Part shown: one piece after another, positions 1 through 9,228 of the stretch
How the letters are laid out: every line of letters begins with the position of its first letter
How positions within the stretch are numbered: the stretch's first letter is position 1
Origin: UBA8752 sp002172485
GTDB taxonomy: Bacteria > Bacteroidota > Bacteroidia > Flavobacteriales_D > Sanyastnellaceae
Length of the DNA stretch: 64,000 nt
Reading direction: 5' to 3'
NCBI GenBank assembly: GCA_042089915.1
Contig: JBELJZ010000012.1
Span: 19,222-83,221 of the forward strand
The notes under the pieces: generated by a model
What the model was told of the DNA's origin: nothing
Database searches by the model: none
The model's input: only the letters and a program-made list of their open reading frames with translations
Position numbers and translations under genes: made by a program

Positions 1-3000
1 CCAGTGTGTCCGAGCAGAAATCGAGGACGTCGCACAATCCATCTCCGTCGAGGTCTGAAGACAGGTAAACCGTACCTGTGCCGTCTGACTCGCCGGTACA
101 TTGCACGCAGGCGGACGGGAAGACGCAGGCTGCAGGGTCGGTGGCGGCCATGTTGTAATTGCAGGCGAGGGGGTTTTGACAACCCGGAACTTCATTGGCA
201 TTGCAAATGCCATCGCCGTCGGTGTCGGCTATGATGATGAGTCCGGTTCCGTCGGTGGCCCCTGTGCAGGTCTCGCAGATGACGGTCTCCGGGAAGTTGC
301 ACGTGGCGGTCTCGCCGGTCTGAGGGTGTTGGGTCAGGGTGGCGGCGGCATCAAAGTTGCACGCTGCGGCATCCATGCAGCCTATCGCATACTCACAGTA
401 GGCATTGTTGATGCAAGACGTATCTGGCTCACTGTTGAAGTTCAACGCCAAGGGGTCCGTGCATTCAGCAGTACAACTGCCATCGGCGAGTTGGGTCGCC
501 CATTCATCATAGTTGCAGGCAGTGGCATCCGTACAGCCGAGCAGCGAAGAGCACGTGAGCAATTGCAAATACCAATCTGACTGAGGTCCGGCGCCTAGGA
601 AAGGATACGAATCTCCTTCTGGGATGGAATTGAACGGGCTGATGGGGATGAGCCAGTTTCCGGAATACAGTTTGAGCCAAAGGGTTTCTCCGGGTTGCAC
701 CCCCGGCGTTTCTGGCAATTCGATGAAGGCCTCATAAATGGTCGTGCCAAACGGAGCCACCTCGGCAAGGGTGGTGACGGAGACGGTGTCCAATGCTGTC
801 GCTGAATCAAACGATGCGCCCACCCTCAATTCCAACTTCAAGGAATCACTGGGAAGTGTCATTTGATACAGGCGAATTCCAGTCAGATATACTTCTTCAC
901 TCGAAGAATAACTTTGCAGTGCGCCGGTTCCATGTAGAAAACCGAAGTTGTTCGCTGCCCCGAAATTGCTGGTGGTCACGCTGGCCTGGCAGCGCTCAAA
1001 ACAGGAGGACGGGTCAATTCCAGTGTTGCCGCCAATGCAGCCACATTCTGGGTCAAAAACGGCAACTCCCCCGCACAATCCAGTGCAATCAGGGTAAGTA
1101 CACGATCCGTCTTCGAGGGGCTTGCTGGCGTCGTAATTGCAAGCGGTGGGGTCGGTACATCCGTAACAGTCGGATTCCGAGAGTCCTGTTGACCCGCCAA
1201 TGCACGCACAACCTTCGACAAAAAAGGCGTCACCGTTGCATTCTCCATTGCAATCCAACCCGTAGCAGTCTCCGGAATCATGGGTGGCTGTGATGTCAAA
1301 GTTGCACGCAGTCTGGTCCATGCACCCCCACACCAATTCGCCGGTTGCGGGCGGCCGATAAGCCATTCTGAATTGCAAATCCGTAAATGGAGAAATGGCG
1401 GTACCATCCCAGCCTTCGCCCCCCGCATAACCGGCGTTGCAGTCGAGAAGGGCGGCCCCATCGGTGATTTCAATTCGGTACTTTCTCCCAGATTGGAGGG
1501 GGACCTCATTGAAGATCAAATCCTGGGCCTTGAGGCCTGCTTGTCCGCAAAGTCCGGTCTCTTTGGGTTGAAGCGACACTTCGGCCAAGAGCGAATCTGA
1601 GAAGGGGCCGTCATGGTGAAACAATTGCACAGAAAGGGCAGCAGTCGTATCGCTCACCACTTGGAATGCGCGGAGGAACCCATCTTCAGGTTGGGTCCAT
1701 GTTTGTCCAAGTCCGGTTTCACCGCAGCCTTCTCCCGCATTGGCCACCACGGTTTGTGGAACCCCTTGATGGCAGGTGATGCGTTCGCCCGGGGCCTCGA
1801 TATCCACGCAGCCACAACCTGGTATGTCCAGGTGGGGACCACCAATGATGCCTGCACAGTCCGCGTCCGCACATGAGCCATCGTCCACTGTCGCGGAGGT
1901 GGAATAGTTGTCTGCTTCTGAATCGGTGCAACCATATTGGCTCAAGGCCTCAGGTGCGGTGCAGATGTCCAATTCGAAAAGCAGCGCAGCGCCATTGGTG
2001 TTGCCGTTCAAGTCGAATGACGTCCCCGGAAGGTCCATCGCGCTGCAGCTTCCGACGCCGTATCCTGAGACAAACTCCAAGACGTACTCCGTATCCCCTT
2101 CGAGAAGGACGCCTGGTGTGTTGGCATAGCGCATGGGGTAGCCTTCGCTGGTTGGGAGCTGGCAAGCGCTGGTGCCGGTGCAACTGGGGTACAGGAATGG
2201 GGTTTGGGTCAGAATGCTGTCTGTATTCCACACTTCAGGGGCGCACTCCCATTCAGGTGTGGCGCGCCGAAGGACCACCTTTGTGGTCACCCCGCAGCAT
2301 GCCGCAACGCCGATGCGCCTCAATTCCCCTGAGATCGGGGCAGTGAAGATTTGGCCTTTCATGAGGGTGGGCGCGCACGGGGTATTGCCGTTGGTGAAGG
2401 TCTGGGTGATGCAACCATCAATGCAGTTGCCTGAAGGGAGTGGCGCGGTTCCACCTTGGCATCCGCACTCGGTCTCCGTGGCTTGTCCGCCGCAGACCCC
2501 CATGCAATCGAGGAAGGCACACTGGCCATTGTCGAAGGTGGCTGTGGGGTTGTAATTGCAGGCTGTCGTGTCAGTGCATCCGTAACAGTCCTCAGGGAGC
2601 AGTCCGGTATCGCCACCCACACAGCCGCATCCTTCGATGACGTAAGCCGAACCGCCGCAATCTCCATTGCAGTCTGCTTCGAGGCAGGATCCGTCCGTTT
2701 CTTCGGCCAAGGGGTCAAAGTTGCAAGCGGTGCTGTCCATGCAGCCAAAGACGATGTCCGCTTCGCAAATGGTCAGGTCGAAAATCAGGTCTTCGAGTGG
2801 TGCTGCAGCGTAGGGGAAGTAGGCTTGGCCACCATTGTAGTTGGAACCAGTGCAGGAGCTTGCACCGTAGCCCTGCAGGAATTCCAAGACATAGACATGT
2901 CCCGCTTGGACACCAATGTCCGAGGTGGACAGGGTGCTCAATTGATAACTGGCGAGTCCATTGACCGAAGGATTGCACAACGCCGCTGGAGCTTCCGTAT

Positions 3001-3295
3001 GCAGCAACACGGGGGAACGGCCGAAAGAGGTCCCTGAGTTAAAGGCAGCGTTGCCTTCAGGCGCAAAGCGGAAGGACAATTCGAGCGGGGCCGCTGCGCA
3101 ACGGGCCACTTGAACGGCAGTGATCCAACCGGTGGATGTCGCGGTGAATGTTTGGCCTGAAATCAGTCCTGCACCACAGATGTCCCCGGATTGAACAATG
3201 TGCGTTTCCTCAGCGCAGGAAATCTGGCTGAAGAGGGTGGGCGGACAAACCGCACACACCAGGATAAGAATCCAAGTGCAGCGCACAGTAAACAT
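1..3295 (-). CDS. Large secreted Cys-rich repeat protein, 3' end missing (runs off left edge)
   Basis: An open frame of 1098 codons starts at ATG 3295 and has no stop before the window edge, so the C-terminus is missing. Residues 1-24 look like a signal peptide ending in LFSQ. The rest alternates four modules of about 150 residues (near 25-180, 290-440, 505-650 and 765-915), apparently beta-rich and sharing a Gx(T/I)F/W start, with Cys-rich repeats of the type GCTDxTACNYxPxA...DGSC and DCxGxCGG...CGC. Near residues 1028 and 1085 there are DTDGDGICN and DLDGDGLCD, which resemble thrombospondin type-3 calcium loops. Such repeats are common in secreted proteins of Bacteroidota and often go with type IX secretion. 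The C-terminus that would confirm the export route is not visible. A TACATTTC element lies 11 bases upstream of ATG. The function is unknown, probably surface or adhesive. Confidence 0.85.
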   Translation of the reverse strand, partial: MFTVRCTWILILVCAVCPPTLFSQISCAEETHIVQSGDICGAGLISGQTFTATSTGWITAVQVARCAAAPLELSFRFAPEGNAAFNSGTSFGRSPVLLHTEAPAALCNPSVNGLASYQLSTLSTSDIGVQAGHVYVLEFLQGYGASSCTGSNYNGGQAYFPYAAAPLEDLIFDLTICEADIVFGCMDSTACNFDPLAEETDGSCLEADCNGDCGGSAYVIEGCGCVGGDTGLLPEDCYGCTDTTACNYNPTATFDNGQCAFLDCMGVCGGQATETECGCQGGTAPLPSGNCIDGCITQTFTNGNTPCAPTLMKGQIFTAPISGELRRIGVAACCGVTTKVVLRRATPEWECAPEVWNTDSILTQTPFLYPSCTGTSACQLPTSEGYPMRYANTPGVLLEGDTEYVLEFVSGYGVGSCSAMDLPGTSFDLNGNTNGAALLFELDICTAPEALSQYGCTDSEADNYSTSATVDDGSCADADCAGIIGGPHLDIPGCGCVDIEAPGERITCHQGVPQTVVANAGEGCGETGLGQTWTQPEDGFLRAFQVVSDTTAALSVQLFHHDGPFSDSLLAEVSLQPKETGLCGQAGLKAQDLIFNEVPLQSGRKYRIEITDGAALLDCNAGYAGGEGWDGTAISPFTDLQFRMAYRPPATGELVWGCMDQTACNFDITATHDSGDCYGLDCNGECNGDAFFVEGCACIGGSTGLSESDCYGCTDPTACNYDASKPLEDGSCTYPDCTGLCGGVAVFDPECGCIGGNTGIDPSSCFERCQASVTTSNFGAANNFGFLHGTGALQSYSSSEEVYLTGIRLYQMTLPSDSLKLELRVGASFDSATALDTVSVTTLAEVAPFGTTIYEAFIELPETPGVQPGETLWLKLYSGNWLIPISPFNSIPEGDSYPFLGAGPQSDWYLQLLTCSSLLGCTDATACNYDEWATQLADGSCTAECTDPLALNFNSEPDTSCINNAYCEYAIGCMDAAACNFDAAATLTQHPQTGETATCNFPETVICETCTGATDGTGLIIIADTDGDGICNANEVPGCQNPLACNYNMAATDPAACVFPSACVQCTGESDGTGTVYLSSDLDGDGLCDVLDFCSDTL

Positions 3296-3559
3296 TTTGG
3301 TCAGGAGAAATGTAGTCCGTGATTTGGACTATTCCTACACGGGCACAAATCCTGCAGACGAATGACTCAGAGGAGTCCTACATTTTGCCAATGGCACTCC
3401 TATTTCGGCTTGGAAGTTCGGGCCATGTCTGTTCTCAATGGCTTACATCGAGGAGCGTGCCGTACCTCTCCCAATCGTTGAATCTCAACGCGGAAATATC
3501 CACCCGTTGCCGGTTCGAAATGTGTTCAGCGCTGGGGTTCGCTGATTGGATTGGGTGTG

Positions 3560-4081
3560 TCAGTCGACTTGGACGGCGAAGTTGCCCTTGAGCGTCCGCT
3601 CGAAGCCCACCAGCTCTCCATCGAGCTCGCGGCGGATGAGGAAGTCCAACGCGACGGATTCTTCTCCACCATCGATGGGCGCGGCCACCACGGACGCCAC
3701 GCCATTGGTGATGCGGAACGTCTGGGTGGTGTCGAAATTGACGTTGAAGTTGGTCTCGTCGACCTGGGTGAATACGCCGCTGTCCGGATAGAAGATGGCG
3801 CCCTGCTGCACATTGGGGACGTCGAGCGTCAGGCTGACCCCATGTTCTTTCAGCTCACCATCCGTTTTGGCGTCGGCGGTGACGAAGTAGCGGCGAGAGA
3901 ACAGGCTGTCTTCTCCTGGCAGGTAGACGTATTCTGCACCCAGCACTTCAAGAGAATCCCCGTCGAGGACCAAGGTGCCACAGTCGCAGGAGTAGGCCGG
4001 CGGCAGGTAGTCCTCCGAGGTGGAACAAGCGGCCAGGAGGAGGACCGCAGCGGACAGGAACAGGGCTGGAAAACGGTTCAT
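3560..4081 (-). CDS. Hypothetical outer-membrane lipoprotein
   Basis: The 173-residue protein has a clear lipoprotein signal: a positively charged start, a hydrophobic stretch and the lipobox LAAC with Cys19. Two further cysteines follow close behind (YSCDCG). The rest has no motif I recognise and looks like a small beta-rich domain. It lies 22 bases downstream of the NamZ-family gene on the same strand, so the two are probably cotranscribed and it may be an accessory lipoprotein of that wall hydrolase. About 260 bases without a convincing gene separate it from the large repeat protein. Confidence 0.75.
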   Translation of the reverse strand: MNRFPALFLSAAVLLLAACSTSEDYLPPAYSCDCGTLVLDGDSLEVLGAEYVYLPGEDSLFSRRYFVTADAKTDGELKEHGVSLTLDVPNVQQGAIFYPDSGVFTQVDETNFNVNFDTTQTFRITNGVASVVAAPIDGGEESVALDFLIRRELDGELVGFERTLKGNFAVQVD

Positions 4082-4103
4082 GATCGGCAGTTGAGTCCCG
4101 CGG

Positions 4104-5345
4104 TCACCGACCGTCGGGATAGCGAAGGTAGGGACTGCGATGTACGATGAAGCTGTTCACGCCAGAAGCCCAGGAGGCGGCCAGTTGTGCGGGTGGTGTT
4201 CCCGATTCCAAGGCGCGGCGAAGGTCAGGGCCACCGGCGAGCTTGTCAAAGAACTCGGGCCGGTCAACAAAGGGGCTCTGGTCACCAGCGGGTGTGCTGT
4301 TCCAAGCTTCCGCGAGCTCGCGCAATACATCAAGGTGCAAGCGTTGGTCGTCGCCTTGGGCTTGCCAAGCACCCAACCGGCGGTGCAGTTGGAATCCCGT
4401 GCAGGACTGGCCTGCATGCTTGGGGTATGTGCTGGCGGCATTGGGGGTCGGGGTGAAGCGGTGGACGGCGCGCGGCATTCCGGGGAAGCCGACCAGGGTG
4501 AAGGGTTCCGCAGTCCCGCGGCCGACGCTGGCGACCGTGGCCTCGAGCAGCACGAGGTGGGGGTAGAGCTGGACCGCTGCAGCAGAGGGCAGATTGGGAC
4601 TGGGCGCCACGGGCGGGATCCACCGGTCGTTGCGGTTCCACCCCCTGCAGGGCACCACTGTCAAGTCGCAGCGCAGGGTGGGGTTGGGCCGGTTGGAGTA
4701 TCCGCCACCGAGCCAGCCTTCCGAGTTGGCCATGTCGGCGAGTTCACCGAGGGTCATGCCGTGGGCGAGCGGTATGGGCAGGAACCCGACGAAGGAGCGC
4801 ACGGCCGAGGTGTCCAGTACGGGGCCGTCGGTCAGACGACCGTTGGGGTTGGGGCGGTCGAGTACGACGACGTTGACCCCTTCTTCCGCACAGGCCTCCA
4901 TGACGAGCATGAGGGTGGAGAGGTACGTGTAGCAACGCACCCCCACGTCTTGGATGTCGAACAGCACGACGTCGAGCTCGGCCAGCTGAGCGGCAGTGGG
5001 CTTTTTGTAGGTGCCATAGAGACTGTGGACGGGCAATCCCGTGGCAGGGTCCAATCCGTCTGAAGCCGTTTCGCCGTCGGGCAAGTCCCCCCGGAATCCG
5101 TGCTCAGGACCGAAGGCGGCCACCACGTCGATCCCCCTGGAAAGCAACGTGTCGATGAGGTGGACCGACGTGCCGTCGTTCCGTGTCAAAACGGCGGTGT
5201 GGTTGCACACGACCCCCACACGCTGGCCTTGGAGTTGGGGCAGGTAGGCCTCCATCCGGGCGTCTCCGGGAATGACCTGCGCCAAGGTGTGGAGAAACAG
5301 GGCGGGGATGAGCAGAAGGAAGGGGACAATTGAAGCGCGGCGCAT
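4104..5345 (-). CDS. namZ: NamZ-type exo-beta-N-acetylmuramidase (DUF1343 family)
   Basis: The 413-residue protein begins with a signal peptide (about residues 1-22). It shows DUF1343 landmarks in order: VGVVCNHTAV, FGPEHGFRG, VHSLYG, DVVLFDIQDVGVRCYTY, VLDRPNPNG, HGMTLGELA and PSPNLP. Characterised members (NamZ of Bacillus and Tannerella) remove terminal MurNAc from the non-reducing end of peptidoglycan fragments, so a periplasmic role in wall recycling is expected. The length matches the family. The start ATG lies back to back with the permease gene: only 35 bases separate the two start codons. TTTCTTTG ends 5 bases before this ATG on its own strand and may be its -7 element. The lipoprotein gene follows 22 bases downstream. 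Confidence 0.9.
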   Translation of the reverse strand: MRRASIVPFLLLIPALFLHTLAQVIPGDARMEAYLPQLQGQRVGVVCNHTAVLTRNDGTSVHLIDTLLSRGIDVVAAFGPEHGFRGDLPDGETASDGLDPATGLPVHSLYGTYKKPTAAQLAELDVVLFDIQDVGVRCYTYLSTLMLVMEACAEEGVNVVVLDRPNPNGRLTDGPVLDTSAVRSFVGFLPIPLAHGMTLGELADMANSEGWLGGGYSNRPNPTLRCDLTVVPCRGWNRNDRWIPPVAPSPNLPSAAAVQLYPHLVLLEATVASVGRGTAEPFTLVGFPGMPRAVHRFTPTPNAASTYPKHAGQSCTGFQLHRRLGAWQAQGDDQRLHLDVLRELAEAWNSTPAGDQSPFVDRPEFFDKLAGGPDLRRALESGTPPAQLAASWASGVNSFIVHRSPYLRYPDGR

Positions 5346-5367
5346 GACAGCAAAGAAACGTGCCGGC

Positions 5368-5375
5368 TACCTTGC
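5368..5375 (+). promoter_or_regulatory. Putative -7 element TACCTTGC directly before the permease start
   Basis: TACCTTGC resembles the Bacteroidota -7 consensus TAnnTTTG and ends 5 bases before ATG 5381. Transcription from it would begin at or next to the start codon, giving a leaderless mRNA. No TTG is present at the -33 distance. Confidence 0.4.
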
Positions 5376-5380
5376 ATCGC

Positions 5381-6895
5381 ATGTCCAATCGCTCCCGACA
5401 GGCCGTTCGGTTTCTGGCGCGCCGCATGACGGTGGATCCGACCGGGCGTGGCATCGCCAGGCCGGTGGTCCGCATCGCCGAAGGCGGCGTCGCAGTGGGG
5501 GTGGCGCTGATCATCCTGTCGCTCGCCATCGTGCAAGGATTTCAGCGGGACGTGCGGGAACTCGTGGTCGGCTTTGGGGCACACCTTCGGGTGGTGGCAG
5601 CGGACCAGGCTCGCACGCAGGGGACCGACCGCGTAGCATGGGCCGATGTGGATACGGCCCGGTTGCGGGCGATTCCCGGTATCCGTCATGTGCAGGCTTT
5701 TGCGCAACGCCCGGGTATCCTCGAGACGGCTGAAGAGGTGGAGGGCATCGTCATCAAAGGGCTGGGGGTGGATGCCGATACGGCCTTCCTCGCGACCCGG
5801 TTGACCGAAGGGCGCCTTCCCGATTTCAGTGTCGATCCCGGATCGGACGATCTGCTCGTGTCCGCCGTTCAAGCTCGGGAACTCGGTCTCGAGGTGGGCC
5901 GGAGGGTGCGACTCCTTCTGGCGGATGCGCGCGGGGACATGCGCCCCCGGGTCTTCACCATTTGCGGGCTGTACGCCACTGGACTGCAGGAATTCGATGC
6001 CGAGTACGTGTTCTGCGGATTGCATCACCTCCAGCAATTGAGCGGGTGGGGAATCCGCGCGCGGATGCAGGTTGGAGCGGTGGCCGATGATCTTTCGGGA
6101 GTGGAGGCGGTTCAGGTGTTGGCCACCGGCGGTCAAGATCGGTTGACGTACGCCTGGACAGGCGTGCCTTGGCGTGGAGCGGGCCCGCATGTGTTGACCG
6201 GTTCGGGAGAGGCCCGCGTGGTGGTGGGCGATGGTGGGAAGACCCTGCCCGACACGGCATGGGTGCGGTGGATGGATGGCCACGGCATGCCGCCGCCCGA
6301 CATCCGTTTGGCTGGCGGGTCGGACGACCGGTATGTGGGCGGATTCGAATTGCGCGTGGCCGATTACAGCGCCCTCTGGACGGTGTCGGACAGCCTGTTT
6401 TTTGCGGTGCCCTATGACCTCGACGTTCGCAGCGTGTTGGACGACCATCCGGAGTTGTTTCAATGGTTGGCCATGCTCGACCTGAATGTGGAACTCATCA
6501 TCGGGTTGATGCTGCTCATTGCGATTCTCAACATGGCGTCGGCCCTGTTGCTCCTCATGCTGGAGCGCACCCGCTCCATTGGCTTGATGAAAGCACTGGG
6601 CATGGCCGATGCCCCCTTGATGCGCGTGTTTGTGAGGCTGGCGGTTCGGATTCTGTTCCGTGGATTGCTCTGGGGCAATGTGATCGGGTTTGGCTTGGCT
6701 TGGCTTCAGTTGCAGACGGGGTGGATCACATTGGATGCACGGAGCTACTACCTCTCTGCGGTGCCCATTCACCTCGATCTGGTGCGCATCGCGACGGTCG
6801 AGCTCGGTATCCTGCTGGCCTGCGCGGCAGCCATGTTCCTGCCTGCGCGGTACATCTCCCGACTTCGGCCAGTGGAATCCCTCCGATTTGATTGA
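5381..6895 (+). CDS. ABC transporter permease of the LolC/LolE (FtsX-like) type
   Basis: The 504-residue inner-membrane protein has a first membrane segment near residues 30-50 (GGVAVGVALIILSLAIVQGF). A long periplasmic region follows, and three membrane segments occupy the last 150 residues, including the FtsX signature around ERTRSIGLMKALGM. It ends RPVESLRFD, typical of the family. LolC/E-type permeases work with a LolD ATPase to release lipoproteins to LolA; other FtsX-family exporters look the same at this level. No ATPase gene is adjacent. I chose ATG 5381 over an upstream GTG at 5360 because it follows the promoter-like TACCTTGC and gives the usual short basic N-terminus. The cysteine synthase family gene begins 37 bases downstream, after a promoter-like element. 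Confidence 0.88.
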   Translation: MSNRSRQAVRFLARRMTVDPTGRGIARPVVRIAEGGVAVGVALIILSLAIVQGFQRDVRELVVGFGAHLRVVAADQARTQGTDRVAWADVDTARLRAIPGIRHVQAFAQRPGILETAEEVEGIVIKGLGVDADTAFLATRLTEGRLPDFSVDPGSDDLLVSAVQARELGLEVGRRVRLLLADARGDMRPRVFTICGLYATGLQEFDAEYVFCGLHHLQQLSGWGIRARMQVGAVADDLSGVEAVQVLATGGQDRLTYAWTGVPWRGAGPHVLTGSGEARVVVGDGGKTLPDTAWVRWMDGHGMPPPDIRLAGGSDDRYVGGFELRVADYSALWTVSDSLFFAVPYDLDVRSVLDDHPELFQWLAMLDLNVELIIGLMLLIAILNMASALLLLMLERTRSIGLMKALGMADAPLMRVFVRLAVRILFRGLLWGNVIGFGLAWLQLQTGWITLDARSYYLSAVPIHLDLVRIATVELGILLACAAAMFLPARYISRLRPVESLRFD

Positions 6896-6904
6896 GTCGC
6901 CGGG

Positions 6905-6912
6905 TATCTTTG
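6905..6912 (+). promoter_or_regulatory. Promoter -7 element TATCTTTG of the cysteine synthase family gene
   Basis: TATCTTTG is an exact match to the Bacteroidota TAnnTTTG -7 consensus and sits 20 bases before ATG 6933. A TTTG at 6887 is nearer than a normal -33 box (14-base spacer), so the upstream half is uncertain. Confidence 0.6.
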
Positions 6913-6932
6913 CGCCACAATTCCTGCCCGAC

Positions 6933-7910
6933 ATGAACGTCCACGAAAACATCCTCGGCGCCATCGGCGATACGCCCATGGTCCGTCTCAACAAGGTCAC
7001 CGCGGACTTCCCATGTCCCGTACTGGCCAAGGTGGAGTACTTCAATCCCGGGCACAGCGTCAAGGACCGCATGGCGCTCAGCATGATTGAGGCCGCGGAG
7101 CGCAATGGGCAGCTCAAGCCCGGCGGCACCGTCATCGAATGCACCTCGGGCAACACTGGCATGGGCCTTGCCCTCGCCTGCGCGGTCAAGGGATACCAAC
7201 TCATCTGCACGATGAGCGACAAGCAGTCCAAGGAGAAAATCGACATCCTCCGGGCCGTCGGAGCGGAGGTGTATGTCTGCCCGACCAACGTTGAGCCGGA
7301 CCACCCGGACAGCTACTACAGCGTGGCGGAGCGCCTGCACAAGGAGACACCCAACAGCGTGTGGTGCAACCAGTACGACAACCTCGCCAACCGCCAAGCC
7401 CACTATGAGACCACCGGTCCGGAGATCTGGAAACAGACTGGGGGCCGAATCACGCATTTCTGCACGGGGGTCGGAACGGGCGGCACCATCAGCGGCACGG
7501 CCAAGTACCTCAAGGAGAAGAATCCCGACATCCAAATCTGGGGTGTGGATTCATACGGTTCCGTGTTCAAGAAGTACCACGAGACCGGAGAGTTCGACGA
7601 GAAAGAAATCTATCCGTACATCACCGAGGGCATCGGGGAGGACATCCTTCCGGCCAACGTGGACTTCGACATCATCGACAAATTCGAGAAGGTCACCGAC
7701 AAGGACGGCGCCTTGGCCACCCGTGAACTTGCGCGGGAGGAGGGACTTTTCCTCGGATACAGTTGCGGATCCGCTTTTCAAGGTTTGCGCCAGCTCAAGG
7801 ACGAGCTGAAGCCCGCAGACCTCGCGGTCGTGCTGTTCCACGACCACGGCTCCCGCTACGTGGGCAAGGTCTACAACGACGACTGGATGCGCGAGCAGGG
7901 CTGGCTCTGA
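6933..7910 (+). CDS. PLP-dependent cysteine synthase / cystathionine beta-synthase core enzyme
   Basis: The 325-residue enzyme belongs to fold-type II PLP proteins. The PLP lysine lies in GHSVKDRMA, the substrate loop is TSGNTGMGLA and the phosphate-binding loop is GVGTGGTISG. It would make cysteine from O-acetylserine, or cystathionine from serine and homocysteine. The loop YSCGSAFQG and the length match the stand-alone cystathionine-beta-synthase-like core common in Bacteroidota, and there is no CBS regulatory domain. I placed the start at the ATG after the -7 element and not at the upstream in-frame start at 6690, which lies inside the permease gene. The ornithine aminotransferase gene converges 6 bases after its stop. 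Confidence 0.9.
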   Translation: MNVHENILGAIGDTPMVRLNKVTADFPCPVLAKVEYFNPGHSVKDRMALSMIEAAERNGQLKPGGTVIECTSGNTGMGLALACAVKGYQLICTMSDKQSKEKIDILRAVGAEVYVCPTNVEPDHPDSYYSVAERLHKETPNSVWCNQYDNLANRQAHYETTGPEIWKQTGGRITHFCTGVGTGGTISGTAKYLKEKNPDIQIWGVDSYGSVFKKYHETGEFDEKEIYPYITEGIGEDILPANVDFDIIDKFEKVTDKDGALATRELAREEGLFLGYSCGSAFQGLRQLKDELKPADLAVVLFHDHGSRYVGKVYNDDWMREQGWL

Positions 7911-7916
7911 GCCTCC

Positions 7917-9203
7917 TCATTTCTTGAACCCGAGGACGGTGTCACGGATGATCGAGACGCACTCGTCCAATTGCTCCGCCGTCATCACGAGCGGTGGGGC
8001 GAAACGGATGATGTTGCCGTGGGTGGGCTTGGCGATGAGGCCGTTGTCCTTCATGGCCACGCAGAGGTCCCAGGCGGTGCTGCTGTCTGGCGTGTCGTTG
8101 ATGACAATGGCGTTGAGGAGGCCGCGTCCACGCACCTTGACGATGAGGTCGGTCTCGGCGATGAGGCCCTCCATGGCAGCGCGGAACCGGTTGCCGAGGT
8201 CGCGGGCCTTCTGGGCGAGTTGCTCGTCCCGCACCACGTCGAGGGCTGCCATGGCCACGGCGCAGCCGACGGGGTTGCCCCCAAAGGTGGAGCCGTGCTG
8301 GCCGGGGTGGATGACGCCCATGACATCGTCGTCAGCGAGGACGGCGCTCACGGGGTAGACGCCACCGGAAATGGCCTTGCCTAGGATGAGCAGGTCGGCC
8401 TTGACGTATTCGGCTTGGCGCTCGCAGTGGCCCTGGCAGGTGCAGGTGCCGCAGGTGGCGAGGAGGGCGCCGGTTCGGGCGATGCCGGTCTGGACCTCAT
8501 CGGCCATGAACAGGACGTTCGCCGCCTTGCAGAGGGCGTGGGCCTTCTGGATGTAGCCGTCGCCGGGTACGTAGACGCCGGCCTCACCCTGGATGGGCTC
8601 GACGAGGAAGCCCGCCACATTGGGGTCCTTGAGGGCCTTCTCCAAGGCACCGAGGTCGTCGTAGGGGATGATCTCGAAGCCGGGGGTGAAGGGGCCGAAT
8701 CCGCCTGTGGAATCCGGATCGGTGGAGAAGCCGACGATGGTGGTCGTCCGGCCGTGGAAGTTGTGCTCGCAGGTCAGGATTTTGGCCTTGCCTGCGGGAA
8801 TGCCTTTGACGTCATAGGCCCACTTGCGCGCAATCTTGATGGCGGTTTCGACGGCCTCGGCGCCCGTGTTCATCGGCAGGACCTTGTCGTAGCCGAAGTA
8901 CTCGGTCACGTACTTCTCATAGGGGCCGAGCACGCTGTTGTAGAAAGCGCGGGAGGTGAGCGTCAGCTTTTCGGCTTGCTCGGTCATGGCCCCCACGATG
9001 CGGGGGTGACAGTGACCTTGGTTGACAGCGCTGTAGGCGCTGAGGAAATCGTAATACCGTTTGCCCTCGATGTCCCAACAGTGGACGCCATCGGCCTTGT
9101 CCAGCACCACCGGAAGGGGGTGGTAGTTGTGGGCGCCGTAGCGGTTCTCCATGTCCATGGCCTCGGCGGAAGAGGCGGGGCGGTGGGTCGGGTTTCCGGT
9201 CAT
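7917..9203 (-). CDS. rocD: Ornithine aminotransferase
   Basis: The 428-residue class III aminotransferase converts ornithine and 2-oxoglutarate to glutamate semialdehyde and glutamate. Visible landmarks are YDFLSAYSAVNQGH, NTGAEAVETAIK, FHGRTTT, DEVQTGIARTG, the PLP lysine in LGKAISGG (near residue 272) and GQHGSTFGGNP. Just after the IARTG motif, near residues 250-260, there is a Cys-rich insertion with four cysteines in ten residues plus one His (CGTCTCQGHC), not present in classical enzymes. I recall similar insertions in other Bacteroidota. The start is ATG 9203, because an exact TATCTTTG promoter element lies 25 bases upstream; the longer reading from 9398 would cross the ndk gene. Confidence 0.93.
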   Translation of the reverse strand: MTGNPTHRPASSAEAMDMENRYGAHNYHPLPVVLDKADGVHCWDIEGKRYYDFLSAYSAVNQGHCHPRIVGAMTEQAEKLTLTSRAFYNSVLGPYEKYVTEYFGYDKVLPMNTGAEAVETAIKIARKWAYDVKGIPAGKAKILTCEHNFHGRTTTIVGFSTDPDSTGGFGPFTPGFEIIPYDDLGALEKALKDPNVAGFLVEPIQGEAGVYVPGDGYIQKAHALCKAANVLFMADEVQTGIARTGALLATCGTCTCQGHCERQAEYVKADLLILGKAISGGVYPVSAVLADDDVMGVIHPGQHGSTFGGNPVGCAVAMAALDVVRDEQLAQKARDLGNRFRAAMEGLIAETDLIVKVRGRGLLNAIVINDTPDSSTAWDLCVAMKDNGLIAKPTHGNIIRFAPPLVMTAEQLDECVSIIRDTVLGFKK

Positions 9204-9228
9204 GGCGCGTGTTTTTGGTTTCTCTTCC

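Noticed and set aside
1..1350. Repeated DNA at the left edge suggesting a CRISPR array or satellite repeat
   Set aside because: The repeats are imperfect, of unequal length and in frame. They encode GCTD protein repeats, with no constant repeat and unique spacers.
3319..3591. 90-codon plus-strand frame between the repeat protein and the lipoprotein gene
   Set aside because: No start context, no recognisable protein features, and it overlaps the lipoprotein gene 3' end. The region reads as an intergenic leader of the minus-strand gene.
5186..7288. Minus-strand 700-codon frame opposite the permease and cysteine synthase genes
   Set aside because: Shadow of well-supported plus-strand genes; no motif in the translation.
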